Of a stretch of 64,000 bases of DNA, positions 46,674-57,938 are shown one piece after another. Source of the stretch: Acanthococcus lagerstroemiae (Eukaryota; Arthropoda; Insecta; Hemiptera; Eriococcidae); NCBI GenBank assembly GCA_031841125.1, contig CM063107.1, forward strand, positions 67,653,814-67,717,813, written 5' to 3'. Under the pieces are notes generated by a model that had not been told where the DNA came from, did no database searches, and saw only the letters and a list, made by a program, of their open reading frames with translations. The position numbers and the translations under genes were made by a program. Positions within the stretch are counted from its first letter, which is position 1; each line of letters starts with the position of its first letter.

Positions 46674-48646
46674 AATATAATGCGGAAATTATAGGTAATA
46701 AGATAAATTACTTCACGATAAAAACATCGGAATGTTTTCAACACGTTATTTTCTGAATTGAATTACAACCGTTCGAATATTAAACAAATAACACACACCA
46801 ATGCTATCAAAATGGCCGTATGTCGAGGAGTGAAAAATTAAAACCGAATTTTTGAATCACAGAGAATTTTTTACAGATGTACTAACATAGATTTTAGATT
46901 TTTGGCATGTGGCAAGCTGCTATGCTACAACGTATATGCGCAACATTTACTTTCAAAAAAGGATCTAAAACTCAATATAGTTTAAGTACTTGTTTAACAT
47001 TTACTGAGCAATGTATATGAGAAGTCATCTGTCAAAAGGGCGCTTGACATAATGAGATTTCCATAGCGCCCTTTTGACAGATAACTCCTTATATGCGGCC
47101 GATATGCAGTTACCGCAACTGGCGCAACTGACGGAGAATTTTAGAACATGATCAGTGTACACAGCACACAGCCCACACTGCTGCCAACCTCAAGATAAAT
47201 CTTGGGGCAGGCAGAACTGGATTTTGAGGTTTTTCTCAAGATCTCAACCTCAAGATTGAATAATATTGAATAAGGAATAAAACCGTGACTAGGTTCGCTA
47301 GTGTCGACTCCTGGAAGGTTGATAGGGCTTCTATTTTTATTCCCCAAAGAATGCAAAATATGCGTATAAAAAATTCCCTTTTTTTGGTGAAATATGCCAA
47401 AAAAATTCCTTATAAGCCCAAAATATTCAAAAATATTCTTTCACATTATGGGTGTCATCTTACAGGGAAAAATGAGACAAATATGGTAAGCTCCTCAAAA
47501 TAAGGAAATAATCCGATCTAAGCATCCGATCGACCGCAATACACACTGGACGAAATTATACACTACCAACTTCATAACAGGACAGGCGAATATGTATGCA
47601 ATATGGAGTACTGGACCCTTTTCTTAGAACAGTTCGATGTCAGTAAGTTCACAGTATTCAAGAACAAAGTGGGGTGAGGGGGGGAGTAAAATCTTTAGGA
47701 TTGTCGACAGAACTGGGGGTGGAGGTGGTAAAACAACAAATGTGATGAGTCAGTAAACATTTTATTGTTCAGCAACATAGGCACTAAAACTTGGAGTTCC
47801 CAAAGTTGGTAGCCCTGCGTACTGAAAAGGTGATCATGTACAATTTTCCATAAGATTACAGCAAACTTTGAACATCTTTAAATCAGTTATTAGAAAAATT
47901 GATTAAAATAAAAATCTCGTCCTACATTTAATTGTATTATTACGAAACAATAGAATTATAGTCAACGCAAGTGGGTGGACTAATTTTCGGCCGTTTTTTG
48001 CCTTCCTAAGGATAGCAATATTTCCACTTAAAGTATCCATGGCATCATCCTTTCAGTTTCACCCGCGCAGGTGATTTCGTAACGCTCCCTAGTGCAGATT
48101 TTGACACCTAAGTATAGAAAAGGCGAACATTTTTGTCTCGAGATTTTTTACGAAGAAAATCCTGGGGTTTTTCAACAGACTTGGTTGACAGCGAAGTGAC
48201 CAGCATCTAGCGGCAAAGTTGAGAACCTGTCTAGATTAATGCCTTAATCGCTCCTGATGTCCTATGAGAAATTTAATGAGGATGATACAATATTTGAATT
48301 TTGAAAAATTTTAGAGTTGTTTCAGGGTAAATGCGTATTGAAACCATTTTCTATTGATCGAAACATCTAATCCAGAGTCCACTAATTCATACTATTGGTA
48401 CGAACGAAAAGTTCCTCCAGCATTTTCCAAAACAGCTAATTCAACTCTCCAGCCTCTGGATTGACTTGACGAAAAGTGGAAACATTTGGATTTTTCCCAA
48501 CAAGAAATTTCCAAGATCTGAGCTTCCGTTGCTTTTTCAATTTATACAGCCTACTCATTTTCATCAGCCGGTTTACAAAATACAAAACACAGTGAAAAAA
48601 ATTCTCCGAGCGGTAAAGAATATAATGACCAATGGAGGAAGAAACA

Positions 48647-48683
<37 letters not shown>

Positions 48684-49164
48684 GGTACCCAGGTATTCCA
48701 ACAATGATCTGATACTTCAAGGTAGTTAACAACCAATGAGGCCGTGAACGATCTGTGAAGTATAAAAACTATTAAGTCTATTTCAGATTTAAAATCAAAT
48801 AGATGGAAGTATGTGTAAGCTAGCTTTGACCATGTGGTCAAAGGTAACTCAACTTGAACAACAACATGAGTCATGAGACAATTTATAGAAATATTCAATA
48901 ATCTGGAATGTTATTCTTCGGTAACTAGATATAAATTTCAGAAAAATTTGCTCTTTAGCGCAAGGACGAAATAATCATCGAAAACTTTCTGGTCATCAGT
49001 ACCAACACCAATTACAAACTTCCAAAGTATTTACAAGTAAAAATGTGTAAACTGTGCAGCATAAGTGGAAAGTGCCACATCATCTTCAATCCGTTAACCG
49101 GTGTATTCAACGTTAAAACGATTCAAGATATATTTTTAGACACCAAAACTGTAACCAAAATGTC
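46674..49164. other. PP2A promoter side and intergenic DNA
   Basis: No gene seen. 47180-47260 repeats CCTCAAGAT words. An A-run of about 30 bases lies at 48652-48681. The PP2A promoter should lie just above 46673, but I see no distinct core element. Confidence 0.35.
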
Positions 49165-51320
49165 CTATCTTATCCTGTACCCATATTCGCGTGCAACCTG
49201 ATCAGCTATCAACAGAAGTTGTATGTCTGTGGGGCCTCCGTATATTTCGGTGATACGAGCATCTCTGAAATAAGAATGCTCTGTTTCAATACTTGAATTC
49301 GATGGATAACAAAGTAAACGTTTCACATTAAAAAGAGTTATAACCTGTAGTGGCGTTCCGCCGGCATGTCGGATACGTAACCCATTCCACCTAAAATCTG
49401 GATACAGTTGTGAGAGATTGAAGTAGCTGCTTCAGACGCAATTACTTTAGCTATTGAAGCTTCCTGAAAAATGAAACAAAAATTATGTAACATACCAAAG
49501 TGTGATTTTCGTTACTTTCCTAAAATTCTGCAACGGCGTTTGCAAAATTCTTTATTTATACGATGTACCTAATTATTAGCTGAATCTACCTTCACATGAG
49601 AGCAGGCTTGGTCTCGAGCACGTGCAGCAACCAGCGTCAGAGCCTTTGCTGCTTGTAACTGTGTTTCCATTCTTGCAATACGATGCTAGAACAACGATCA
49701 CGAATACGAAAGCTAAGCAAGTGATTTAGTCATAAACGCCAAATTTCATAAAGAGGGATGAACACATATTTAGGTACAATTACAGCGCTCAATTTAATTT
49801 GCAAGTGAACACAATATGGGAGTAATCACCTGTACAGCCTGCATTTTCAGAAGAGGGTTTCCAAAAGCTATACGTTTACTGGCATATTCCATGGCACAGT
49901 CCAATGCAGCTCGAGCAATGCCAGTAGCTTGGGCAGCGATACCGATACGGGCGCAATCTGCAGTTAAAACAGATGTTCTTAGTCACTGGAACAAGCCCTA
50001 CTGATTTTGACAGTACCATTTTTAAAAAGTAATAGGAAATTCGAATGACTGCACTCACTCAGAGCGGACATAGCCACTTTAAAACCATCGTTTTCCTTTC
50101 CAAGAACATCATCTTTACCGACTTCCACGTTTTCTAAAATGATACTGCATGTAGAAGATGCTCTGATTCCTAGCTTCTCCTCTTTTCTACCCAGTGACAA
50201 TCCTAAAAATATTAGTTTATGATGTAAGAATCACAAAATTAAGTTATTTTAACGAAATCGGAGATAAATGAATCTACCTTTGGTGGGAATTTCGACAATA
50301 AAAGCAGTAATGCCACGATTTCCTTTACTTCGATCAGTACGTGCGAATATTATAACCGCTTTGGCTTCACAACCGTTGGTAACCCAGGCTTTCGAACCAT
50401 TCAACACCCATCCATTTGCAGTGGAGGTAGCTGTAGTCTGTAAGCCAGCTGCATCACTTCCGCTGCCTTCACAAAAGAACCAACGGGTAAGCACATGAAT
50501 AATACTTACTGTAACTATCCAGTATTATTCGAAATGATAGAATGAAACTGGCTCAGCTCGCGTATATTAATCTGATTCCGCTTAGCTGTATTTTTCAATA
50601 ACAGACTAGACCAATAATAAGAATAATAGAAAATAAACCTGATTCGCTTAGAGCAAAACACCCGACATTTTCACCATTCACGAAAGTGGGTAGAAATTTT
50701 CCTTTTTGGTCTGGTGTTCCATACTTGTCAACGATATCTGCGAACAGAGCATTGTGTATATTGACTATGGCACCTGTCCCAGCACATCCGCTAATAACAT
50801 AATTATTCGACTGTTTTATGAATCTTTGTCTCAGATAGTAAATTAAAGAGGAAACGAAGTTAATTAGGTCAGTTACAGAAGAGAACTAACCGGGATATCT
50901 CTTCCACAGCTGAGCATAATTCAACCGTACTTAGTCCGGCGCCACCATACTGGTCAGAAACTAATATACCCATGGCACCAATGGAGCCCAATTTCCGAAT
51001 CTAAAATGGAACGGAAAATCAAAGAATTGCTTGCTTTCAAACTACAGGATATTTTTACATGTAATCTTAGTTACCTGTTCCGTTGGAAATTGATGTTCTT
51101 TATCCAATTTTGAAGCAACTGGTTTCAATTCTTTTTCAGCGAATTTTCGACAGGTTGCGGAAAATGTTCCATGGGGATTGACCAATGAAACACAATGGAA
51201 ATTGACAATCGGTACTGAAACGCATGATAATTAGTTATTCGGCGAAATAACTGCGAATGATTAGTGACAAGCAGAAAACTTACATTTTCCAAGTCGATAG
51301 CAGAAGATTTTCATGAACAT
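49165..51320 (-). CDS. short-chain acyl-CoA dehydrogenase-like protein
   Basis: Mitochondrial FAD enzyme family of beta-oxidation, closest to ACADS. Exons, in reading order: 51320-51284, 51214-51075, 51000-50891, 50790-50639, 50466-50278, 50202-50059, 49957-49830, 49685-49590, 49463-49345 and 49264-49165. All joins are GT-AG and in frame; 404 residues against about 412. Motifs in order: [22 protein letters not shown], the flavin-site [13 protein letters not shown] (about 140-152), [34 protein letters not shown] and [27 protein letters not shown]. Oddity: ITEIYEGT of the family reads ITEIYGGPT here, so the catalytic glutamate is Gly381. The alternative helix-G glutamate position is Ala260. Confidence 0.9.
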
Positions 51321-52544
51321 ATTAAGCTCTTAGTGCAAGCGAAGGCTCGGCGTGATTTACAATAATTCCAAAGGTTAAGAACTGAGCATTACGAAATAAA
51401 CGGATTTTCATTTCATTAATTATTGTAGAATGCCATTTCTGAAATAATAAATTATTCATGAGTCACGATAAGTGAAACCTGGGAAGGCAGGAAACTTATT
51501 TCAAATTCATTATTAATTTTTTGAAATCAAAATGATAAGACTATTGATAAGGAATTGACGATGAAGGTGATAAGGTGAGGAAGACGGGGCGTCACTGTTT
51601 ATTGCTTTTTGATAAGAGGATAAGACAAAAGAAATTCCGGGTGCTAAAATTCATAAATTCAAACTGTCATTAGATTCGTAACCTTTTTCGGATTTCTTAA
51701 GTGATCCACAATCAAACAAAATGGTGACCTAAGCAAAGGTCAAAAAGATCACAAAATCCCGATCTAAGATCTTTTTATCCATCCGCGATGTTTTCCAATT
51801 CTGTACATTATGATATGATGATCTGACATTCACATACATCATTGATCCACGATGAAAATAAATTTGAATCCATTTACAAATTCATCATTTGGACGAAGCC
51901 TGACTGATTTAATCGGCTGTATGATTGATTGGTTTGTGTTGGCTGACCACTTTCATAGGTTCTATCATTATTGATTGGTTTGTGTTGGATGATCTTCGAA
52001 TGATCGATTGGATACGGACATAAACTTTCGGGTCAAGTTCCAGTAATGAAATTAAGACAGCCAGTCAACTAAAATGAATATGATTATCGGGTTTTTGTTA
52101 ATATTCTTGATTATTAAAAATGAGTTGGCTATTTGGTATTGGTCAACATTGGGAAGTAATTCAACTAACCCCTTCAAGGTCAAGTCATTAACTACGTTTC
52201 CTCAAATTGAACTCCGTCAAATCAAATTTATGCTTAATGCTCAACGATGGACTCGATGAAGAGCCATATCACAGCTCTTTGACTGTGGGTCAGAGTCGCT
52301 GCTGGTAACTCAAACACCAAAGGATTACTTTTCATAACTGACACACTTGCAGGCAATGTCAACTTATTCCAGATAAGCCAAACCGCTGTTCGTGTACACC
52401 ATATTCATATTACCCTGCATCAATATTGCTTCGTGTGACGCGACAGAATGAATAATGAAAACTTTAATACGACGGTATGTTATACTTAATATCAACAACT
52501 TACAAATATATACACACAATATCAGTTCGTAACCCGACTAAAGC
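51321..52544. other. intergenic DNA between ACADS-like and EBP2 genes
   Basis: Scattered AGATC/GATCT words at 51735-51785 suggest a degenerate AGATC MITE. GATTGGTTTGTGTTGG occurs twice (51928 and 51974). No gene seen. Confidence 0.35.
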
Positions 52545-54948
52545 TCAACGAGATTTTTTCGAGTTTTTTCTACGTGATTTTCCTGGTCTGATATTTTTCT
52601 TAGGTGGTCCTCGAGGTTTGAAATCTCGCTTCCCTTTGTTGCCCTGACTTTTGTTAGGTCTTTTCTTATTTGAGCTGAAACATAAGCAAGTGCCTTCCGT
52701 GAAGATATGAAATAATAAAAATGAACATTGAACTGATAATTTACAACTGCTCACTATGGTTTTTAAATATTTTTGGCAAAGCTTCAAAGGGTTAGTTCCG
52801 AGTCCAGGACAAGGAAGATCAAGATTGTCTACAGAACATTTGAGAAACTATAAATAATCGCAGATTCAGATCAGAAGATTATTCTGAAAAAATTTTAGAC
52901 AAGGTTGTGTCGGTTTTAAGATCAAGATTTTCTCCGATTTCAGGAATCTTTCTGATCGTTGTCTTCATTAAAATCGAAAACGATTACGATCATTCAAATC
53001 ACGAATCAATTGACCTTTTGATTTCTTTTCTTTGATCCGTATACAGTTACGAATCCATTGAAAGTCGCTGGTATAAGTTACCAGAAATTTTCCGATAGGT
53101 CAATCCAATTCATTAGATTGGGGTCGATGTGATAGGTAGATGGGAAAGAGAAGGAACAGGAGACATAGCTGAAGATGAATGAAAAAGAAAAGTTAGACCA
53201 ATCTAAATGCATCTTAGGTCTCTATCCATCCCCGACAGAGCATGCTAAACGATATTTAGTTACTTAGGATACTCAGATATTTGATTACCCCATCGCTCGT
53301 AAGTATGTCACAATATGAGCGACATTAGGACAACTGACGAAATAAAATAGCCAATGGTTGTCAATTGTCGCTCAATCATCAGTATGTAATGAAAATACAT
53401 GGCAATAATATTAAAGATCAGAATTGCCACATAGCTGAATCTAGAACCTGTGTTCTTTTCGAAATCACAGTGAATTTTTCAAAATAATCCAGCCTGGATC
53501 CGAATCATGTGACATAAGTACTACAGCTTATAATACCAAACACCTACCGATTAGATTCGTTCATTTTTAGTGACGGCTTCTTTTCCAAGAAGTCGAGATC
53601 TGTACGAACACCTTTACGATACTTCTTTATTTCTTCGGACAACGAGCGCTTCTCTTTTTGTTTCCTCAACGTAACTTCCACTTGTTTTTGTTTGGCTAGT
53701 TTCTTTTCAGTTCGAATTTTCTTCATTTTTTCGCTGCGTTCTAATCCGGCTTGTTTTTGGAGTAACGAGTGCCGCACCTATTTCACAACGCGATGGCATT
53801 CAGTTTACATTATACAGCGAGTATTTAGGCATTAACCAATTTTGTAAGCAGGATACAACGAAATAATTACTTTCTCCATATGCTTGTCAGATTTCATCAT
53901 TTCAGCAAAATAATCATTGGGTCTTATTGTGGGTATACCCTGAGATTTCAGTCGTGCCATACCTTCTAAAACTGCTAGTTGAGCTTGACGGTGAAATAAC
54001 GTTTCACGTTTGAATTCGTTCAAACTTAACGAGTCTGAGCGACCCGTCTTAACAAACTCTTTTTGCTCTTCCAGCTGAAATGAACCAGAAAGAATTAAGA
54101 CAATAATTATAACGATAGCAACAGTTCTAAATCCGATTAATTGTCAATCTTAATGAATATCTATTCGTTAGCTAAGTTGGCATCGCGATTTACAATATTC
54201 GATGTTGTATCAACACAAATTCATGCTTTCGGTTCTTCGAGTCAGAATAGGTTTTGAAACATCCGTATTTAGTTTGTTATGCACGAATACCTAATTATAT
54301 TACCTCTACTGATAGCTCCGGAGCTAGTGGAGCCGGTTGATTGACCACGTCGAGCCGTTCAACCCATGGCAGGTCGGGTCTGATGGCTTCTATTATGTTA
54401 TTCAGAGCTTTTATCTATAAAATCAAATTCAAACTTCAACCCTTAATCTCATATTCTATTTTAATATTTCTACAAGTAATGTCAAATCATAATTTGAGAA
54501 TATTATGAGTAAATTCACTTACGTTATTTGCATACGTCTTCTTTTCAACTGGGATATTTAACCCAGGCTGCAATTTGCCAACGGCAAGGTACTCTTTCAA
54601 CTGGAAGAAAATAACACACACTATTATAATGCTTTACATTGATTCGAGTAGCATATTCTACTACCTCCTGTCTATTTTTCTATGTACTACTATATATGTA
54701 ATCTACTAATTAATGCAAATCGGGTATAGCCTTCGAGGCATTAAGTCCTGTAAAAATAATAACAATAATAATAATAAAATAATAATAATAATAAAAATAC
54801 ATCAGATATTTAAGGCAAGAAGAATGTAATGATGAGTTACATGCAGAACATCGGGTGTGACAGTTAGAACCATGGTACTTACAAGTTCATCTTCGCTGTC
54901 TTCCTCCGTCATAGAAGGAGAATAGTTATCCACGATGTCGGAACGCAT
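52545..54948 (-). CDS. EBP2: rRNA-processing protein EBP2 homologue
   Basis: Nucleolar factor for 60S ribosomal subunit maturation (EBNA1BP2 in human). Exons, in reading order: 54948-54883, 54600-54523, 54414-54304, 54074-53871, 53777-53548 and 52674-52545; all GT-AG and in frame, giving 272 residues. The acidic start (SMTEEDSEDEL) leads to the conserved LPWVERLDVV (about 67-76) and FKRETLFHRQAQLAVLEGM plus RPNDYFAEMMKSDKHMEKVR. A lysine-rich coiled coil follows (about 155-200), then RTDLDFLEKK, and a very basic tail to KKSR. These are the EBP2 landmarks in the right order. It lies on the same strand as the PP2A and dehydrogenase genes but with separate spacing. Confidence 0.92.
52815..53045. 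repeat. degenerate AGATC-type MITE in EBP2 intron
   Basis: Repeated GATCAAGATT, CAGATCAGAAGATT and GATCATT words resemble the AGATC family. Ends not defined. Confidence 0.35.
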
Positions 54949-57938
54949 TTTGTAATTATTATGTTATTTAACTCGAATCGCCGATTCGAAAGACAACTTC
55001 GCTACAGCAACCACCTTTCACATTTCAGTACCAACTACCAAGTACCAAGGTACCAAGACTTAGCACGTGGGTAATAACATTGATGCTGATAAGATACTTA
55101 GAAAATATAATATACAAGTCGATAGAAAGAGAATACCGTCTTGTCTGTTGGAATCTTGGAATGAGCGCACTTTTCAATCCTCGCTACAAGCGCTAGTGTA
55201 GCGATTAATTTCAAAAATTGGTTTGGTAGTTTGATTGCCTATTTCTGGTTTCAACTCTTAATGAAAAGCCTTATGTTATAACCCACGGTTATAACCAACT
55301 GAAAAATCAAACGACCTCCTTAACGCTTAACCCTTATTTTATTGTTATTTGGTTCAAGTATTTTTATTTTTGAATTAATTGATGCTGGTTTGTCTCAAAC
55401 GACAAAATTGAGCATCAAAACAAATCGATAGATCTCTTCGATCAAAACCATATTTAAAGAAATAGAGGATTCCTAGTCAAATAACGCGTATTGTCTGGAT
55501 AGAAGAGAGATGAAAAGACAAATACAAATAAACACAAACTGAATCATATATGTTTGATCTATTGTTTGAAATTTATAGTCTGTTCAAAATAAGATTGCAT
55601 GCAGCACACCAATCAAAGAGACGTTCACACTGTTTAGCATCCCTGCCACAGAATATTTTATTATAAAATTATTTCACAATTCATTTTATTTTCTTATTTT
55701 CAAAAACGGTTTCATTATTTTCAAGCGTTATCATCTTATCAATAAACTTCATAAAATAAACAGTGACTCGATTTCATTTGAAAGACTTCATTTCAATCTG
55801 CTGCGTTGCGTTTCATAGTGTTCATCGACGCAATCTCCTTTTCCCCCTCAGTACACGCAAAAAAATGTCGGCGGAAGGGAGTGTAAGAAAGGCGTGTTCC
55901 AAGTTCTAATAGCCTTCATCTAAACTTGTAATTTTATGAACTTTTAAATCAATTTGGTCACCTACTATAAAAATGCTTTCATCCAACATAGGAGAATCCT
56001 AATCTGAAGCACCGTCATTGTTTGTATTAAGCCAAGCCTTAGTACAAAGAAATTTGGTGTAATTCATGGGCACTGCATGAAACCCCGAAATGTAAACTTC
56101 TCAAGAAAATTTTAACATCAGCACTTTGGGAACTTTTAGCTTAATTCCGAATTATTATAATCGGACATATGGTCGAAACATTTTTTGAATGTACATAACG
56201 TCTCCTATAACCGGGTAAATTATCCCCCGCCCCTCCCCCCGTTGAACAGGAGATACACTGCACACCAAGTTTGTCAACGGAATTCTCTCCTCTTTTATCC
56301 GAGTCGTGTGTCGGTTACATGGGAAAAATACGTCTACACTTTGGACTCTCCGAAAGAGGTTTACAATTTTACCATCGGTTACAATTCAACTCGAATCATT
56401 TTCCGAACCCTGCCGAATTTTGAATCCAAATTGATAGAAAGCAAATAATCATATCCAATTAGTTCCGATTCAATAAGAATACAGGTCGATGTTTTAAATA
56501 ATCTACATTTACATTATCGGGTATTTTTTGAACAAGGGAATGTGTCATTGTCACTTCAATAAATGACTCTTTGCCTATTTAAAATAACCGAATCAGCTTG
56601 GCTGATAGAGAGAAACTTTTTTCTCAGTTCCTGATATTATCATAGTAGAGAGAGCTGCTTCAATTAGAATGCGTCATTCAATTGTTGCATTCACTGCCAC
56701 AAAACAGCTAGGTATTCACATTTTATCATCAAGTGAAACTGAAAGTAACATGAAAATGCACTTTTTATTAAATTTAACATATTAAAATACTTTTTCAGAT
56801 TGGTAATTAAAACACATATTGCACCGAAAGAATGATACTCTACATCTCTAGTTTTTAACAATAAGAAAACGTAATACAAAATTAACCAATAACATAATTA
56901 CATAGGTAAATTAGTCTCAGATAGTTAGAAAATGCATGCTTCTCGGCAGAGGAGTTAACATTTCTCATCCAGGAATATCTGTAATCAATATCTATCGCAT
57001 TACGTTGCATTTTAATACTAAGGAAACAGAACTGACACACAATTAATAATATGTACCTACTACTAAAACGAAAGCAAGAAAGGCATAACATTATTCGAAG
57101 GTAATTATGAAGAAATGCATTTTCTAATCGGTTAGTGGAGGACCGTTTTGTTTTCCATCTATACACATCCACTGGAATGTGTACTCAAATAACTTATCCC
57201 ATACAATTTAATCCCCTCAAGTTACTAAAATGATAACGATTACCACAGATCATTATTGAGACTCGAAATTCGTTTTAAATTTCAAGGCAATATTCTGCCT
57301 AAAATATAAACAAATATTTGATGGGTAGGAAGGGACACCTCTACCCTGCTCCTGCCCAGAAGTTCTTGCTCTTTGACGACTTCAAAATTCAACTGATTTC
57401 TTTAAAATTGTGTATTTATAATCCTGAAATGTTGGTACATGTCTCTCGTGTCTTATTTTTTTTTTCACTTTCCATTAAAAAAATCTTCAGTATTTATAAA
57501 AATGATGATATTGAGAAATTTCAAAAAGTACGATACGAGAGACATGTACACACATTTGAGGATTCTAAATACTAAATTTCAAGAAAATCAATTACATTTT
57601 TGGGACTGTAAAAGCGCCAGAACTTTTGGGCAGGAGTAGGGTGGAGACACTCCCCTCATGTTCATCAAATGTCTGCTTATATCTTTGATAGAGTACACCC
57701 TTAAATAATCAATCTTACTGATAACGAGGTTCTCGCGGTTGTTTGCAAGGTAAACTTGATTTATAAAAATTCAAACTTAAAAACGTTAACTAACAGGAAA
57801 TTAAAATTTAACAATGGTCAGTGCAGTACAATATATAAACATGTGAGAGTAAAAAAGTAAGAAAAAACAATAAAATATTACAATACACCAGTCACGAGGT
57901 TACATTAATTAACATTAAGTAGGAAAAATGATGAAAAA
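54949..57938. other. intergenic DNA between EBP2 and the TRPA channel gene
   Basis: No convincing gene. It contains the foldback at 57331-57655 and a C-rich patch at 56225-56240. The lower-coordinate side of the channel stop (57938 downward) should be its 3' UTR. Confidence 0.35.
57331..57655. mobile_element. foldback MITE of about 325 bp
   Basis: The left arm (CCTCTACCCTGCTCCTGCCC onward) is inverse to the right arm (GGGCAGGAGTAGGGTGGAG at 57628-57646). Complementarity continues inward to ACATGTCTCTCGTGTC (57438-57453) and its inverse near 57533-57548. No ORF. No TSD identified. Confidence 0.75.
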
